DNA of 64,000 nucleotides from Salinirubrum litoreum. GTDB lineage: Archaea; Halobacteriota; Halobacteria; Halobacteriales; Haloferacaceae. Under the pieces are notes generated by a model, which saw only the letters and a list, made by a program, of their open reading frames with translations, ran no database searches and was not told the origin of the DNA. The position numbers and the translations under genes were made by a program. The DNA lies in contig NZ_JAJCVJ010000001.1 of assembly GCF_020567425.1 (NCBI RefSeq), forward strand, positions 744,001-808,000, read 5' to 3'. Below, piece by piece: positions 17,017 through 24,730 of the stretch; position 1 is the stretch's first letter; the number at the start of each line of letters is the position of its first letter.

Positions 17017-17964
17017 TCAGTCGTCGTCTTCCTCCTCTTCGTCTTCTTCCTCTTCTTCCTCGTCGTCTTCGTCTTGTTCTTCCTCGTCATCGTCGTCTCG
17101 CTCCGATTCTTCCTCGTCGTCCTCGTCGTCTTCCTCCTCTCTCTCGTCTTCGTCGTCTTCCTCGTCGTCCTCTTCCTCATCTTCATCTTCGTCGCCACGG
17201 GGCGGCGCAGTCTTGTCGATGGTCGGGACGAGTCCGAACTCCTCGTCGGACGACTCGTCGTCCGGGGAGAGGTAGCCGACGGCGAAGACGGTGTAGATGC
17301 TGCCGGCGGTCAGCGGGAGTATCGTCTCGAAGACGACCGAGCCGTCGTCGTCCTCGGTGTCGGGCCGAACCTCGACTGCGTACTCGCCAGCTGGGACCTC
17401 GACGTAGCCGCCGGATTCGCCGAACTCGACGCCGTCGAACAGCATCGCCGAACCGTCGTTCACCGTCACGTCGACGGCGGGGGCGTCGGGAGAGGCGTGG
17501 ACGACCCGGACGCGGGCGTTCCCGTCGAAGACGCGCCCGTTCTCGTCCTCGAACACCTCGACGCCGAACTCGGTGTCGTCGCTCGCCACTTCGCCGAGTG
17601 CGACTGCGGTGTAGTCCTCACCTGCGAGTTCGACGGTCTGGTCGAAGACGACCGTATCGGGGTCCCCGGCGGCCGTCACCTGCACGCCGTACTCACCGTC
17701 CGAGAGTTCGAGGTAGTCGGTCACGTCCCGGAAGCCGAGGCTCTCGATCACCCGACTGCCGTCCACGTACACGTCGACAGCGGGGGCGTCAGGCGAGGCG
17801 TGGGCCACGCGAACCGCCGCCTCGTCGCCGCCATCCTCCTCGTCGTCATCGTCACGACCGCGACCGCGGTCTCCCGGCGGGTCGGCGAGGACGATCCCGG
17901 TGCCGCCCGCGACCGCGACTGTCGAACCGATGCCTGCGAGGACGTTCCGTCTCGTGTGGGGCAT
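17017..17964 (-). CDS. Secreted DUF4397 protein with two repeats and a long acidic C-terminal tail
   Basis: A 315-residue protein with an N-terminal TRRNVLAGIG twin-arginine-like signal and hydrophobic stretch. Two DUF4397 units follow, each with the core VRVAHASPDAPAVDVYVDG or VRVVHASPDAPAVDVTVND. From about residue 240 to the end it is almost wholly Asp/Glu with a few Arg/Ser. The tail gives the plus strand its tcctcttcgtcgtc low-complexity sequence (17017-17200). Surface attachment or ion binding is possible but unproven. The ATG at 17964 puts the arginines at residues 5-6; an in-frame ATG at 17976 adds MIHR. Confidence 0.85.
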   Translation of the reverse strand: MPHTRRNVLAGIGSTVAVAGGTGIVLADPPGDRGRGRDDDDEEDGGDEAAVRVAHASPDAPAVDVYVDGSRVIESLGFRDVTDYLELSDGEYGVQVTAAGDPDTVVFDQTVELAGEDYTAVALGEVASDDTEFGVEVFEDENGRVFDGNARVRVVHASPDAPAVDVTVNDGSAMLFDGVEFGESGGYVEVPAGEYAVEVRPDTEDDDGSVVFETILPLTAGSIYTVFAVGYLSPDDESSDEEFGLVPTIDKTAPPRGDEDEDEEEDDEEDDEDEREEEDDEDDEEESERDDDDEEEQDEDDEEEEEEDEEEEDDD

Positions 17965-18091
17965 ACGGTGTATCACAAGGATCGGTCCTGAAAATGGATT
18001 GTGGCCGTTTCCCGAGATGTTTTCGCGGGCGTAGCCGAGCGAAATTCACTTGCGCAGGGCGGGGGTACTGTCGTGTGGCCGATGACGACGG

Positions 18092-18121
18092 CACCGGGCC
18101 GAACCGGGGTGGCACCCGGTG
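18092..18121. repeat. Inverted repeat at the left edge of the accessory island
   Basis: CACCGGG (18092-18098) and CCCGGTG (18115-18121) are perfect 7-base arms around a 16-base loop. It lies between the DUF4397 gene and the first island gene. It could be a terminator-like hairpin or part of a recombination site. Only the symmetry is certain. Confidence 0.35.
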
Positions 18122-18134
18122 ACGACGAGCCCTA

Positions 18135-18148
18135 TGAGTGCCGAGGCC
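18135..18148 (+). repeat. Left copy of a 14-base near-direct repeat flanking the island
   Basis: tgagtgccgaggcc here matches tgagtgccgaagcc at 22142-22155 with one mismatch. The two copies bracket the AT-richer segment and may be an attachment-site duplication left by integration. No integrase gene lies between them, so this is tentative. Confidence 0.3.
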
Positions 18149-18203
18149 TCATATTCTGTCTTAGATTATTTCCGCGAACTGCATAATCATTTGGATAGCA
18201 CGG

Positions 18204-18545
18204 ATGCTTCCTGAAATTCCACAAGCCACACTCAACATTCTCATCGGCGCGGGCATCGCCGGCACAGGCATCTACAACTGGGACCAGCGCCGCATACAGA
18301 GAAACAACCTGCGCCGTGCACTCATCCTTGAGAGCGTCCTGGCCAGTATATCGATCCAGGCGATCATCAATAACGAGGGCACACTCCCACACTCAGATAT
18401 CGATACAGAGTCCTTCCTGCCCAGTAAGGTCTACGAGGCGAACCTGGGCAAGATCAAGACCCTGAACCGGAACGAGATCGAGGTTGTGTTCCAGTTCTAC
18501 ACTGGACTTGAGCTGATGCGTGACGTGTCTCACCATACGAGGTAG
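18204..18545 (+). pseudogene. Membrane-anchored hypothetical protein, apparently frameshifted near 18524-18540
   Basis: 113 residues are readable: a short hydrophobic N-terminus (LNILIGAGIAGTGIYNW), a basic stretch (DQRRIQRNNLRR) and helical sequence ending VVFQFYTGLELMRDVSHHTR and a stop. Directly after, another frame continues with coding-like helical sequence (PYEVADPEYVIGMRDESLRS LEELRRG written in two parts, about 18533-18616). The protein was therefore probably longer and was broken by a one-base deletion or two-base insertion. The fold is unknown: one TM helix followed by a cytoplasmic helical domain. Base composition is AT-richer than the backbone, in keeping with transferred DNA. A sequencing error would give the same picture. 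Confidence 0.55.
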
Positions 18546-18687
18546 CCGATCCGGAGTACGTGATAGGGATGCGTGATGAATCGCTCAGGTCGCTCGAAGA
18601 ACTCCGACGGGGGCAGGGTACCGTCTGCTACGGCGTATCGGGCTCATCCGGTCAAACGATGCATATGAGACCTGACCGGCAGCCACG

Positions 18688-19272
18688 TCACTCACGCTCC
18701 AGTTCGAACTCCCGTTCCCGCTCTTTCTCCGGGTCCTCTTCGTGAACGAATCGGATAGTGTCCCGGTCATCCGGTTCTTCCTCCTCCTCCGGCCTGCGTG
18801 ATTCAGTCCGTTCAGGCTCGAAATCGTCCAGATTTCTATTCCGCGCAGCTCGTTCCTCCACCGGGGTATGGTCGAGGGCACGGTCCGATCGCTCACGGCG
18901 CTCCGGCCTGGCATCGATGTACGCGTTCTCCCCGTACATGTTGTAGACGACCGTCTGTGAATCCGATTCCTCGGGAGGAAGCCCCATCTCGGCTGCACGT
19001 CTTCTTTCGCGCCACTCCCTCGCGCGCTCACGCTCTCGTTTTTTTCGCTCCCGTTCGCGTTCTTCCTCACGCTCCTCTTCACGGCGCCGCTGTGTCATCA
19101 ACCGGCGACCCGCACCCAGAAGGGCAATATACAACGCTCCAACACCCGCTAACAGGGCCGGGGCAGACAGAATCGCAGTCTGGTTCAATATTAAGGCCAA
19201 GATGGCCAGAATCCCGATGATTTCGATGAGATCGAGGACCCACGCCTTCTCCTCAAACCATCTTCTCATCAT
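18688..19272 (-). CDS. Membrane protein with a long charged coiled-coil tail, island gene
   Basis: A 194-residue protein starting at ATG 19272 (or ATG 19269). Two adjacent hydrophobic helices lie at about residues 12-30 and 35-55 (LIEIIGILAILALILN, SAPALLAGVGALYIALLGAG). A stretch of about 45 residues made almost entirely of Arg, Glu and Lys follows and should form a single long helix or coiled coil. The rest is a charged, disordered-looking tail with one conserved-looking patch (TVVYNMYGENAYIDARPE). It overlaps the end of the upstream small membrane gene by about 20 bases, so the two are likely co-translated. Function unknown. Confidence 0.6.
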   Translation of the reverse strand: MMRRWFEEKAWVLDLIEIIGILAILALILNQTAILSAPALLAGVGALYIALLGAGRRLMTQRRREEEREEERERERKKRERERAREWRERRRAAEMGLPPEESDSQTVVYNMYGENAYIDARPERRERSDRALDHTPVEERAARNRNLDDFEPERTESRRPEEEEEPDDRDTIRFVHEEDPEKEREREFELERE

Positions 19273-19438
19273 ATCGATTAGCCCCCATACTGAACGCTGC
19301 CAGTAGCACGCCGACAACAAGGAACGCGACAGCAACGGTCCGAGCGTCAGGAGACGGATTAACCAGCAGAAGAATTCCTGCGAGCGCGTACAGCGTATAC
19401 CGCACGTAGGCGATACCGTCCCAGAACACCTCGTCCAT
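19253..19438 (-). CDS. Small two-helix membrane protein, island gene
   Basis: 61 residues with two hydrophobic helices (YTLYALAGILLLV and AVAFLVVGVLLAAFSMG) joined by NPSPDAR. It is read from ATG 19438. It forms an overlapping pair with the coiled-coil membrane protein gene downstream and is divergent from the C39-like peptidase gene, with 130 bases of shared promoter DNA between the two starts. Function unknown. Confidence 0.55.
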   Translation of the reverse strand: MDEVFWDGIAYVRYTLYALAGILLLVNPSPDARTVAVAFLVVGVLLAAFSMGANRYDEKMV

Positions 19439-19568
19439 ACAATCTCCGATGCGTCAGAGGCACAAAGTTGTTTACCTGCGGCCTGACGCGCGCAGAGGTA
19501 TGAGCGTTCAACAGGTCACTTGACCGGAAGCTATTCCTTACGTCAACAAATACATCCATTAACAGATC

Positions 19569-20198
19569 GTGACAATTACCGACGCCGACCGAGAGACCTT
19601 CCAGACCACAGTCGAGGAATTCCGGCCGCAGATCACCGAGGACATGTGTCTGCCGACGGCGCTAAAGAATGTTCTCGACGAATTCGCTGGACGCCACGGC
19701 TCAGACGGTCCGCTCAGCCTCAGCGATCTCAACGATATCTGTGATTACCGCGCCGGCAGCGCATCAAGCGCTCAAGGTGTCCCTGCCAAACTGGACCCGG
19801 AGATCGAGGAATATGGTATCGAGACCCGCATCAGCATCGGCACGTCGTTCGAAGATCTCCAAGCCATCATTGATGACGACGACCGATCTCTCCCGATTGT
19901 TGAGCTGGACTCCGCATACTTCGATAGCGTCGACGGCTACGACCCACGGGGCGGTATCGACGGATACCAATGGGACCACGTTGTCATCCCGTTCACCGTC
20001 AACGATGAAACCGTACTGTTCTATGACCCCTTCGAGGAGATCTTCCAGCGTTCTACCCGAATCGATTCACCACCTACTGAACGGTCCAAAACCCAGTTCT
20101 ACGAATGGTGGACCGCTGCATCATCACGGTGGACGATGTGGCTGCAACGCCGAGACCAGCAGGTCTTAACCAGTCCCCGGTTCAAGGATAATGAGTAA
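19569..20198 (+). CDS. C39/papain-like cysteine peptidase-fold protein, island gene
   Basis: A 209-residue protein whose layout matches the C39 (bacteriocin-processing) peptidase fold: catalytic cysteine in DMCLPTALKNVLDE (C27), histidine in WDHVVIPF (H137) and aspartate in LFYDPFEE (D153). The middle segment LSLSDLNDICDYR resembles the family's substrate-groove region. There is no signal peptide, membrane domain or ABC domain, so it is a free-standing cytosolic domain. The start is GTG 19569; the short distance to the upstream TATA-like ttacgt/aatacat supports it. The next gene begins 2 bases after its stop, implying a functional pair. The peptidase call is by motif only; an inactive or non-peptidase role remains possible. 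Confidence 0.6.
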   Translation: MTITDADRETFQTTVEEFRPQITEDMCLPTALKNVLDEFAGRHGSDGPLSLSDLNDICDYRAGSASSAQGVPAKLDPEIEEYGIETRISIGTSFEDLQAIIDDDDRSLPIVELDSAYFDSVDGYDPRGGIDGYQWDHVVIPFTVNDETVLFYDPFEEIFQRSTRIDSPPTERSKTQFYEWWTAASSRWTMWLQRRDQQVLTSPRFKDNE

Positions 20199-20200
20199 CA

Positions 20201-21154
20201 ATGTCCAGCACTGATTGGAGTACCGGCAGCAGGCTCAAGTTCCGTAATCCTGAGGAGATTAAGTATGGCCGAGCGGAGAGCCAGCTGAAGCACCGGTACG
20301 GCCGAGGCATCTACGTCAACGATATCTACGAAGCCTCGAACGAGGATCTGGTAATCTCGCTGGGCAATACAGTGCCAAAGGACGTCTCTGACTCTCTGGA
20401 ACAGGACCGTGTCCTCCAGTTTATAAACATCCGCGATATCTACACGCTTCGAGGGGAGGCCACAGGAGAAGGAGTCTATGTCGTTGACCTGCCTGACAGG
20501 GACGAGGTCCACAAGGGGTTCGTGCAGCGCCGTCGGCAGATCATCGATCGACTGGATTGGTCAATGGCAAAGGCAATCTACGAACACGTCTTCGAGCTGA
20601 CCCCGGTTGAGAACCAACTGAACGCTATTATCCAGCTTGTGCGCTGGGTACATGAGGAATCGTCAATCCCGCTCACCCGTCTCAAGGATGCACAGGGCTC
20701 GGACAACACCGAGGAGTACGTCCACGTTCTGTCCGATCTCGGGTTCCTTGAACTGGATGACGGCGATGTTGTAGAAGGCGAGAAAATGCAAGAGACCCAG
20801 TTGCTTGAACTTGACAACGAGGATTACGTCAAGACGGTTATTGGGAATATCGTCAAGGAAGGGTACAACGTTCTTCAAGACCGACTGGAGTTGCGGATGC
20901 TACGGCACTACCCAAAGTTCTGCAACGCGTACTACTACGACGCGCTCCAACGTCAGGATCCTGGTCTGCATCTTGATGTGGACGCAGTCACGAAGAACTA
21001 CAACAGACAGTATGACGAGGATATTGACTCCTTCGTGGTTCGTGATAAGCTGAATGAGTTGGCCGAAACCAGTGTCATTCGCATGCAGGACGGGTATGTG
21101 CAGTCCAGCCCAGATGTCTATCAACAAGTGTCTCAGGAAGCGCCGGTCAGCTGA
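20201..21154 (+). CDS. Partner of the C39-like protein; unknown, with a winged-helix-like middle
   Basis: A 317-residue soluble protein, read from ATG 20201 with 2 bases to the upstream stop. I recognise no named family. The central part (about 130-200: VENQLNAIIQLVRWVHEESS, LTRLKDA, YVHVLSDLGFLELDDGDVV) has the helix-helix-turn-helix-wing pattern of a winged-helix domain. A second helical block (about 225-310) ends in NELAETSVIRMQDGYVQSSP, again wing-like, so there may be two such domains. The first 100 residues are mixed alpha/beta. No transmembrane segment. Codon use is AT-richer than the backbone. Possible roles are DNA-binding regulator or substrate of the peptidase-like partner. Confidence 0.6.
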   Translation: MSSTDWSTGSRLKFRNPEEIKYGRAESQLKHRYGRGIYVNDIYEASNEDLVISLGNTVPKDVSDSLEQDRVLQFINIRDIYTLRGEATGEGVYVVDLPDRDEVHKGFVQRRRQIIDRLDWSMAKAIYEHVFELTPVENQLNAIIQLVRWVHEESSIPLTRLKDAQGSDNTEEYVHVLSDLGFLELDDGDVVEGEKMQETQLLELDNEDYVKTVIGNIVKEGYNVLQDRLELRMLRHYPKFCNAYYYDALQRQDPGLHLDVDAVTKNYNRQYDEDIDSFVVRDKLNELAETSVIRMQDGYVQSSPDVYQQVSQEAPVS

Positions 21155-21568
21155 TTAGATCCGTTGTCTAGGTTATTTTCGCAAGCAACTACTGGACTAG
21201 GAAACTCAGTTCCAGTGTAATATTATAAGCGAGCGAAAATTTCCTCGTCGGTCCTCCTCGTAGCGGTAATCTTTCCCGACTGAGCCGAACAGTCGGCAGG
21301 GGTTGTCAACTGAAGTCAGCTACTCCATGATATAACGTATAATCAAGAGACAACACTGCTGAGCAATTCCTCGGGGAAATCAACGTTATACATTATTCTC
21401 GTGCAAGCATCGGAAGAGCCACTAACTCTCTGGAAGCACGAAACGAAGCCTCAGGATTCAGCACTGTGGGGTGTCGACATTCTGAGTCAGACAACGAGTT
21501 CGCTGGAGAACGTCTGTGACTCATCAATACCCACCTCTTGAATAATTAGGGTTATCTATGATCTAGTC
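21155..21568. other. 414-base AT-rich intergenic region in the island
   Basis: No credible open frame. It holds a perfect 7-base hairpin, CCGACTG/CAGTCGG (21276-21296), and AT-rich stretches such as taatattataagcg (near 21218-21231) and atgatataacgtataatc (near 21327-21344) that could be TATA elements. The ATG at 21569 is preceded by aattagggttatc, a possible promoter for the PD-(D/E)XK-like gene. Confidence 0.5.
21276..21296. repeat. Perfect 7-base inverted repeat (hairpin)
   Basis: CCGACTG (21276-21282), 7-base loop agccgaa, CAGTCGG (21290-21296). It lies about 120 bases after the two-gene C39 unit. It may act as a transcript end structure or a binding site; no T-tract follows. Confidence 0.35.
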
Positions 21569-22063
21569 ATGAACGAAAAACAAGTCCGACAGGTATTGTC
21601 GAATGCTCTCAAGAAAGTCCTAGAACAAGATAGTGACTTACTGGAGTACGATGTAAACGAGAGAAGCATCACCCATAGATTGGCAGTTTACCTTGAAGAA
21701 GAAGAGGTCTGCCGGGAATGGGACGTTGATGTAGAATATAATCGCCTGGGGAAGAATGAGGTGAGCAAATCAATCTCAATGGAACATCTCAGGAGTAAAA
21801 TCTCGGATAGCGTAGACCCAGAAGACCTTGACGCGAAGACAGTCTATCCAGATATAGTCGTACACAAAAGAGGAGAGCGAAACGAGAACCTGCTGGTGAT
21901 TGAAGCAAAGAAATCGGGACGATCAGGCGAGTATGACCGGGAGAAACTCACTGCCTACAAAGAAGAACTAGGATATGAGCACGGAGTGTTTGTCACATTT
22001 GAGGGAATTGGACTCAGTGAAGGCCCTGGATATTGCTGTGACTGGCATCCATTCGAAGAGTAG
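21569..22063 (+). CDS. PD-(D/E)XK nuclease-like protein, island gene
   Basis: A 164-residue protein with the core of the PD-(D/E)XK restriction-endonuclease fold: an early glutamate in a helix (NERSITHRLAVYL, E31), then TVYPDIVVHKRG (D95) and, 17 residues later, LLVIEAKKS (E112, K114). The following helix, KLTAYKEELGYEHGVFVTF, fits the fold. It carries only the nuclease domain, with no methylase or DNA-recognition partner nearby. Such proteins occur in defence islands and mobile DNA, but no activity is shown here. Composition is AT-rich and it is the last gene of the island. Confidence 0.6.
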   Translation: MNEKQVRQVLSNALKKVLEQDSDLLEYDVNERSITHRLAVYLEEEEVCREWDVDVEYNRLGKNEVSKSISMEHLRSKISDSVDPEDLDAKTVYPDIVVHKRGERNENLLVIEAKKSGRSGEYDREKLTAYKEELGYEHGVFVTFEGIGLSEGPGYCCDWHPFEE

Positions 22064-22141
22064 TAAACAGAGAGCAGATTACAGATTTATCGGTGTCAAT
22101 GGGCGTTGTAAACACATTCACTCTGGATAGATTGTGAGTCT

Positions 22142-22155
22142 TGAGTGCCGAAGCC
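22142..22155 (+). repeat. Right copy of the 14-base near-direct repeat flanking the island
   Basis: tgagtgccgaagcc, one mismatch from the copy at 18135-18148. It lies between the last island gene and the GC-rich fructosamine kinase gene, close to where base composition returns to the backbone level. Confidence 0.3.
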
Positions 22156-22288
22156 GAATCTCTCTCGGAGACGTTCTGAACTGCACCGATGGTAAACCCA
22201 GTATCCTAGTGAATGATAGCAGTTCCGACCGACGCTTGAACCACTCCTTCCAGAGAGGCTATCCGTGCTGGCCGAGTCGCTCTCGTCG

Positions 22289-23134
22289 ATGGACGAGGCG
22301 ATCACCGAGAGCGTCACCGACTGGGCCGACTGCCCCGTCGAAACCACCACCGAACTCGACGGCGGACAGGTCGGCAGTGTCCACCGCGTCGACCTCGCCG
22401 ACGACCGCCGCGTCGTCGTCAAGACCGCCGACACCGACCTCCGGATCGAAGCCGAGATGCTCGCACACCTGCGCTCGGTCGGCGGTCTCACAGTCCCCGA
22501 CGTCTACCACGCAACCGCCGACCTGCTGATCCTGGAGTTCGTCCCCGGCGACTCCGCGATATCCCCAGCAGTCGAACGCGACCTCGCAGCGCGACTCGCA
22601 GACCTCCACGCCACGGAGACCGACCAGTTCGGCTTCCCCTTCGACACGCTGACCGGCAGGTATCGCCAACCGAATCCGTGGACCGACGACTGGGCGACGT
22701 TCTTCGGCGACGAGCGACTCGGCCACGCCGCGGCCTGCGCCCGCGAGGAGGGCGTCTTGCCGCCCGACCTCGCCGAGCGACTCGGAGCACTCGGCGACGA
22801 CCTACCCGTGCTACTGGATCACGACCCCACGCCGTCGCTGATCCACGGCGACGTGTGGTCCGAGAACCTGCTGACCGACGGCGAGTCGGTCCGGGCGTTT
22901 CTCGATCCGGCGTGTTACTACGCCGATAGGGAAGTGGAACTGGCCTACGCCGAGTGGGCCGGCGTGGCCGGCGAGACCTTCTTCGAACGCTACCGCGCGG
23001 TGGCGGGTGTCGACTCCGGGTACGAGTCGCGGAGACACGTCTACCGGCTCTACCCTCTGCTGACGCATCTCCGGCACTTCGGTTCGGAGTATCTGGATCC
23101 ACTCGACGCGACGCTCGAAACACTCGGGTACTGA
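22289..23134 (+). CDS. Fructosamine kinase family protein
   Basis: A 281-residue kinase of the FN3K/aminoglycoside-phosphotransferase fold, which phosphorylates sugar adducts on amines (ketosamines) for deglycation. Seen: GSVHRVDLADDRRVVVKT (ATP lysine), the catalytic loop LIHGDVWSENLL (D188) and the metal aspartate in AFLDPACYYADREVEL. The start is uncertain: ATG 22289 is taken, but an in-frame GTG at 22265 adds eight residues. The upstream DNA is the island junction, so the original promoter may have been replaced. It is convergent with the sulfatase-like gene. Confidence 0.85.
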   Translation: MDEAITESVTDWADCPVETTTELDGGQVGSVHRVDLADDRRVVVKTADTDLRIEAEMLAHLRSVGGLTVPDVYHATADLLILEFVPGDSAISPAVERDLAARLADLHATETDQFGFPFDTLTGRYRQPNPWTDDWATFFGDERLGHAAACAREEGVLPPDLAERLGALGDDLPVLLDHDPTPSLIHGDVWSENLLTDGESVRAFLDPACYYADREVELAYAEWAGVAGETFFERYRAVAGVDSGYESRRHVYRLYPLLTHLRHFGSEYLDPLDATLETLGY

Positions 23135-23196
23135 GTTGGCGGGCACCGAGTCACGACCCACCGAGTCGCTGTGACGAGGGTGCGGCGCGTCGGTGT

Positions 23197-24507
23197 TCAG
23201 TAGTAGCCCAGCGCGGCGAGTTGCTCCTTCGCCTCGTCGGTCACCTGCCGGCCGTCGAGTGGTTCGCGTACTCCTTCCTCGCCGCGCTCGAACGCCCCGT
23301 CCACAGTCGCAGGCTCCACCGATCCCTGCGGCTGGACGTCGCCGGGACCGTGAACGAGAGCTTCGAGCCCCTGCTCGCCCCAGTAGTATCGTTTCCGAAC
23401 CGCCGTTCCAGGGGCGTCGGTGTAGACCGCGCGACTGGCGGCGGTGTAGGAGTCCAGGTCGTCACAGGCTCGCTCGAACCGGTCACGGAGATCCGCCGTC
23501 ACCGGCTGTTTCATCGAGACCACGCGCTCGGTTGCGAACCCGTGCGCCGAAGGCTCACCGTCGAGATGTTCCCGAACTACCGCCGGGAACTGCGTGAGCG
23601 CGGCCGGTCGGTGACAGCGGTCGCCGGTGCCACCACCGGGCGGTCGGACGAGCAGTGGCACGTGGAGCAACTCCTCGTGCATCGGCACGATGTGTGAGAC
23701 TGCCGGCGGTTCACCGGCGACGTAGCCCGGTTCCCCGAACCCGTCTCCGTGGTCACCGCAGACGACGACCAGCGTCTCGTCGAGATCACCGCGTCGTCGG
23801 AGGCCCTCGACGACCGACTCGACGACTGCGTCGGCCTGTCGGATCCCACCGTCGTAGAGCGACTCTAACCCCGAGAGTTGCCAGTAGGGTCGGTCGCCAC
23901 CGTGGAAGGTCCACTCCCAGCGCGTGTCTAGCGACTGCTGTAACTCCCGAGCGCGTTCGTCGGCCCACTGGTCGTACTCGTCGCGTGGCTCGAACGGTCG
24001 ATGTGCGTCCATGAGATTCAGACAGGCCGCCCACGGTTCGTCTCGCCCCGCCGTCCAGTCCAACAACTGGTCGGCGTAGTAGAACCCATCCGGGCCGGGG
24101 TTGATCTCTCCCGTGTCGTACGCGTCGTCGAAGGAGTCGGGAACAGCGACGACCGTCTCGAAGCAGTTCTCGATGCCGACCTCGTGGCCGGTGAGAAAGC
24201 CGTTCTCGGAGAACAGCCCGGTGTCGTAGCCGGCCGTCTCCAGCGACTCGAACGCGGTGTGTCCGGGGATGAGTCTGTCGTGCACGGTCACTCTGTGTTC
24301 GTGCGCCTCCAGCCCGGTGAACAGGCTGACGTGGCTGGGGAGCGACCAGTTCGAGGGTGCCCGTGCCTGCGTGTACGTCACCGCCTCGTCTGTGAACGAC
24401 TCCAAGAACGGTGTCGTCTCGCGCGGTGCGCCGTAGACAGAGCAGTTCGACGCTCGGACCGAGTCGAGGACGACGAGCAACACGTTCGGGACCGCTTCCG
24501 CGTGCAT
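23197..24507 (-). CDS. Sulfatase/alkaline-phosphatase superfamily hydrolase without the formylglycine cysteine
   Basis: A 436-residue enzyme of the sulfatase fold. The N-terminal metal site is NVLLVVLDSVRASNCSVYG (D15), and the second metal cluster is VVVCGDHGDGFGE. At the nucleophile position the sequence is NWSLPSHVSLFTG (S55 or S58), not the C/S-x-P-x-R signature that is converted to formylglycine. It may therefore be a phosphodiesterase, phosphotransferase or serine-dependent hydrolase rather than a true sulfatase. No signal peptide is seen. The ATG at 24507 begins the conserved domain. A TATA-like tattaaatg lies upstream near 24546-24555. Confidence 0.8.
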   Translation of the reverse strand: MHAEAVPNVLLVVLDSVRASNCSVYGAPRETTPFLESFTDEAVTYTQARAPSNWSLPSHVSLFTGLEAHEHRVTVHDRLIPGHTAFESLETAGYDTGLFSENGFLTGHEVGIENCFETVVAVPDSFDDAYDTGEINPGPDGFYYADQLLDWTAGRDEPWAACLNLMDAHRPFEPRDEYDQWADERARELQQSLDTRWEWTFHGGDRPYWQLSGLESLYDGGIRQADAVVESVVEGLRRRGDLDETLVVVCGDHGDGFGEPGYVAGEPPAVSHIVPMHEELLHVPLLVRPPGGGTGDRCHRPAALTQFPAVVREHLDGEPSAHGFATERVVSMKQPVTADLRDRFERACDDLDSYTAASRAVYTDAPGTAVRKRYYWGEQGLEALVHGPGDVQPQGSVEPATVDGAFERGEEGVREPLDGRQVTDEAKEQLAALGYY

Positions 24508-24730
24508 ACCAGCTGAACCGACCACGCCGACTTGGTTCTTGTCACATTTAATACAGTACGTCAACGTCTCGGTCGGGATCGGTACGAGCCACTACAGGGT
24601 AGTCGGGAGCGTCACCGAGTTCGTGTCGGTGTCCTGCGTCCACGAGTCCGGCCCAACCGATACGTCGGGTCGCCACCTCGCCGGCCCGTCCGGCACGTCG
24701 GGTTGGCAGCTCGCCAGATCGGGTGCCTCG

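Noticed and set aside
17017..17220. Possible repeat array (tcctcttcgtcgtc on the plus strand)
   Set aside because: It is explained as the Asp/Glu codons of the acidic tail of the DUF4397 protein and has no regular unit or spacers, so it is not a CRISPR.
18133..18153. tatgag...ctcata inverted repeat near the island edge
   Set aside because: Only six-base arms with a mismatched inner part; too weak to call a site.
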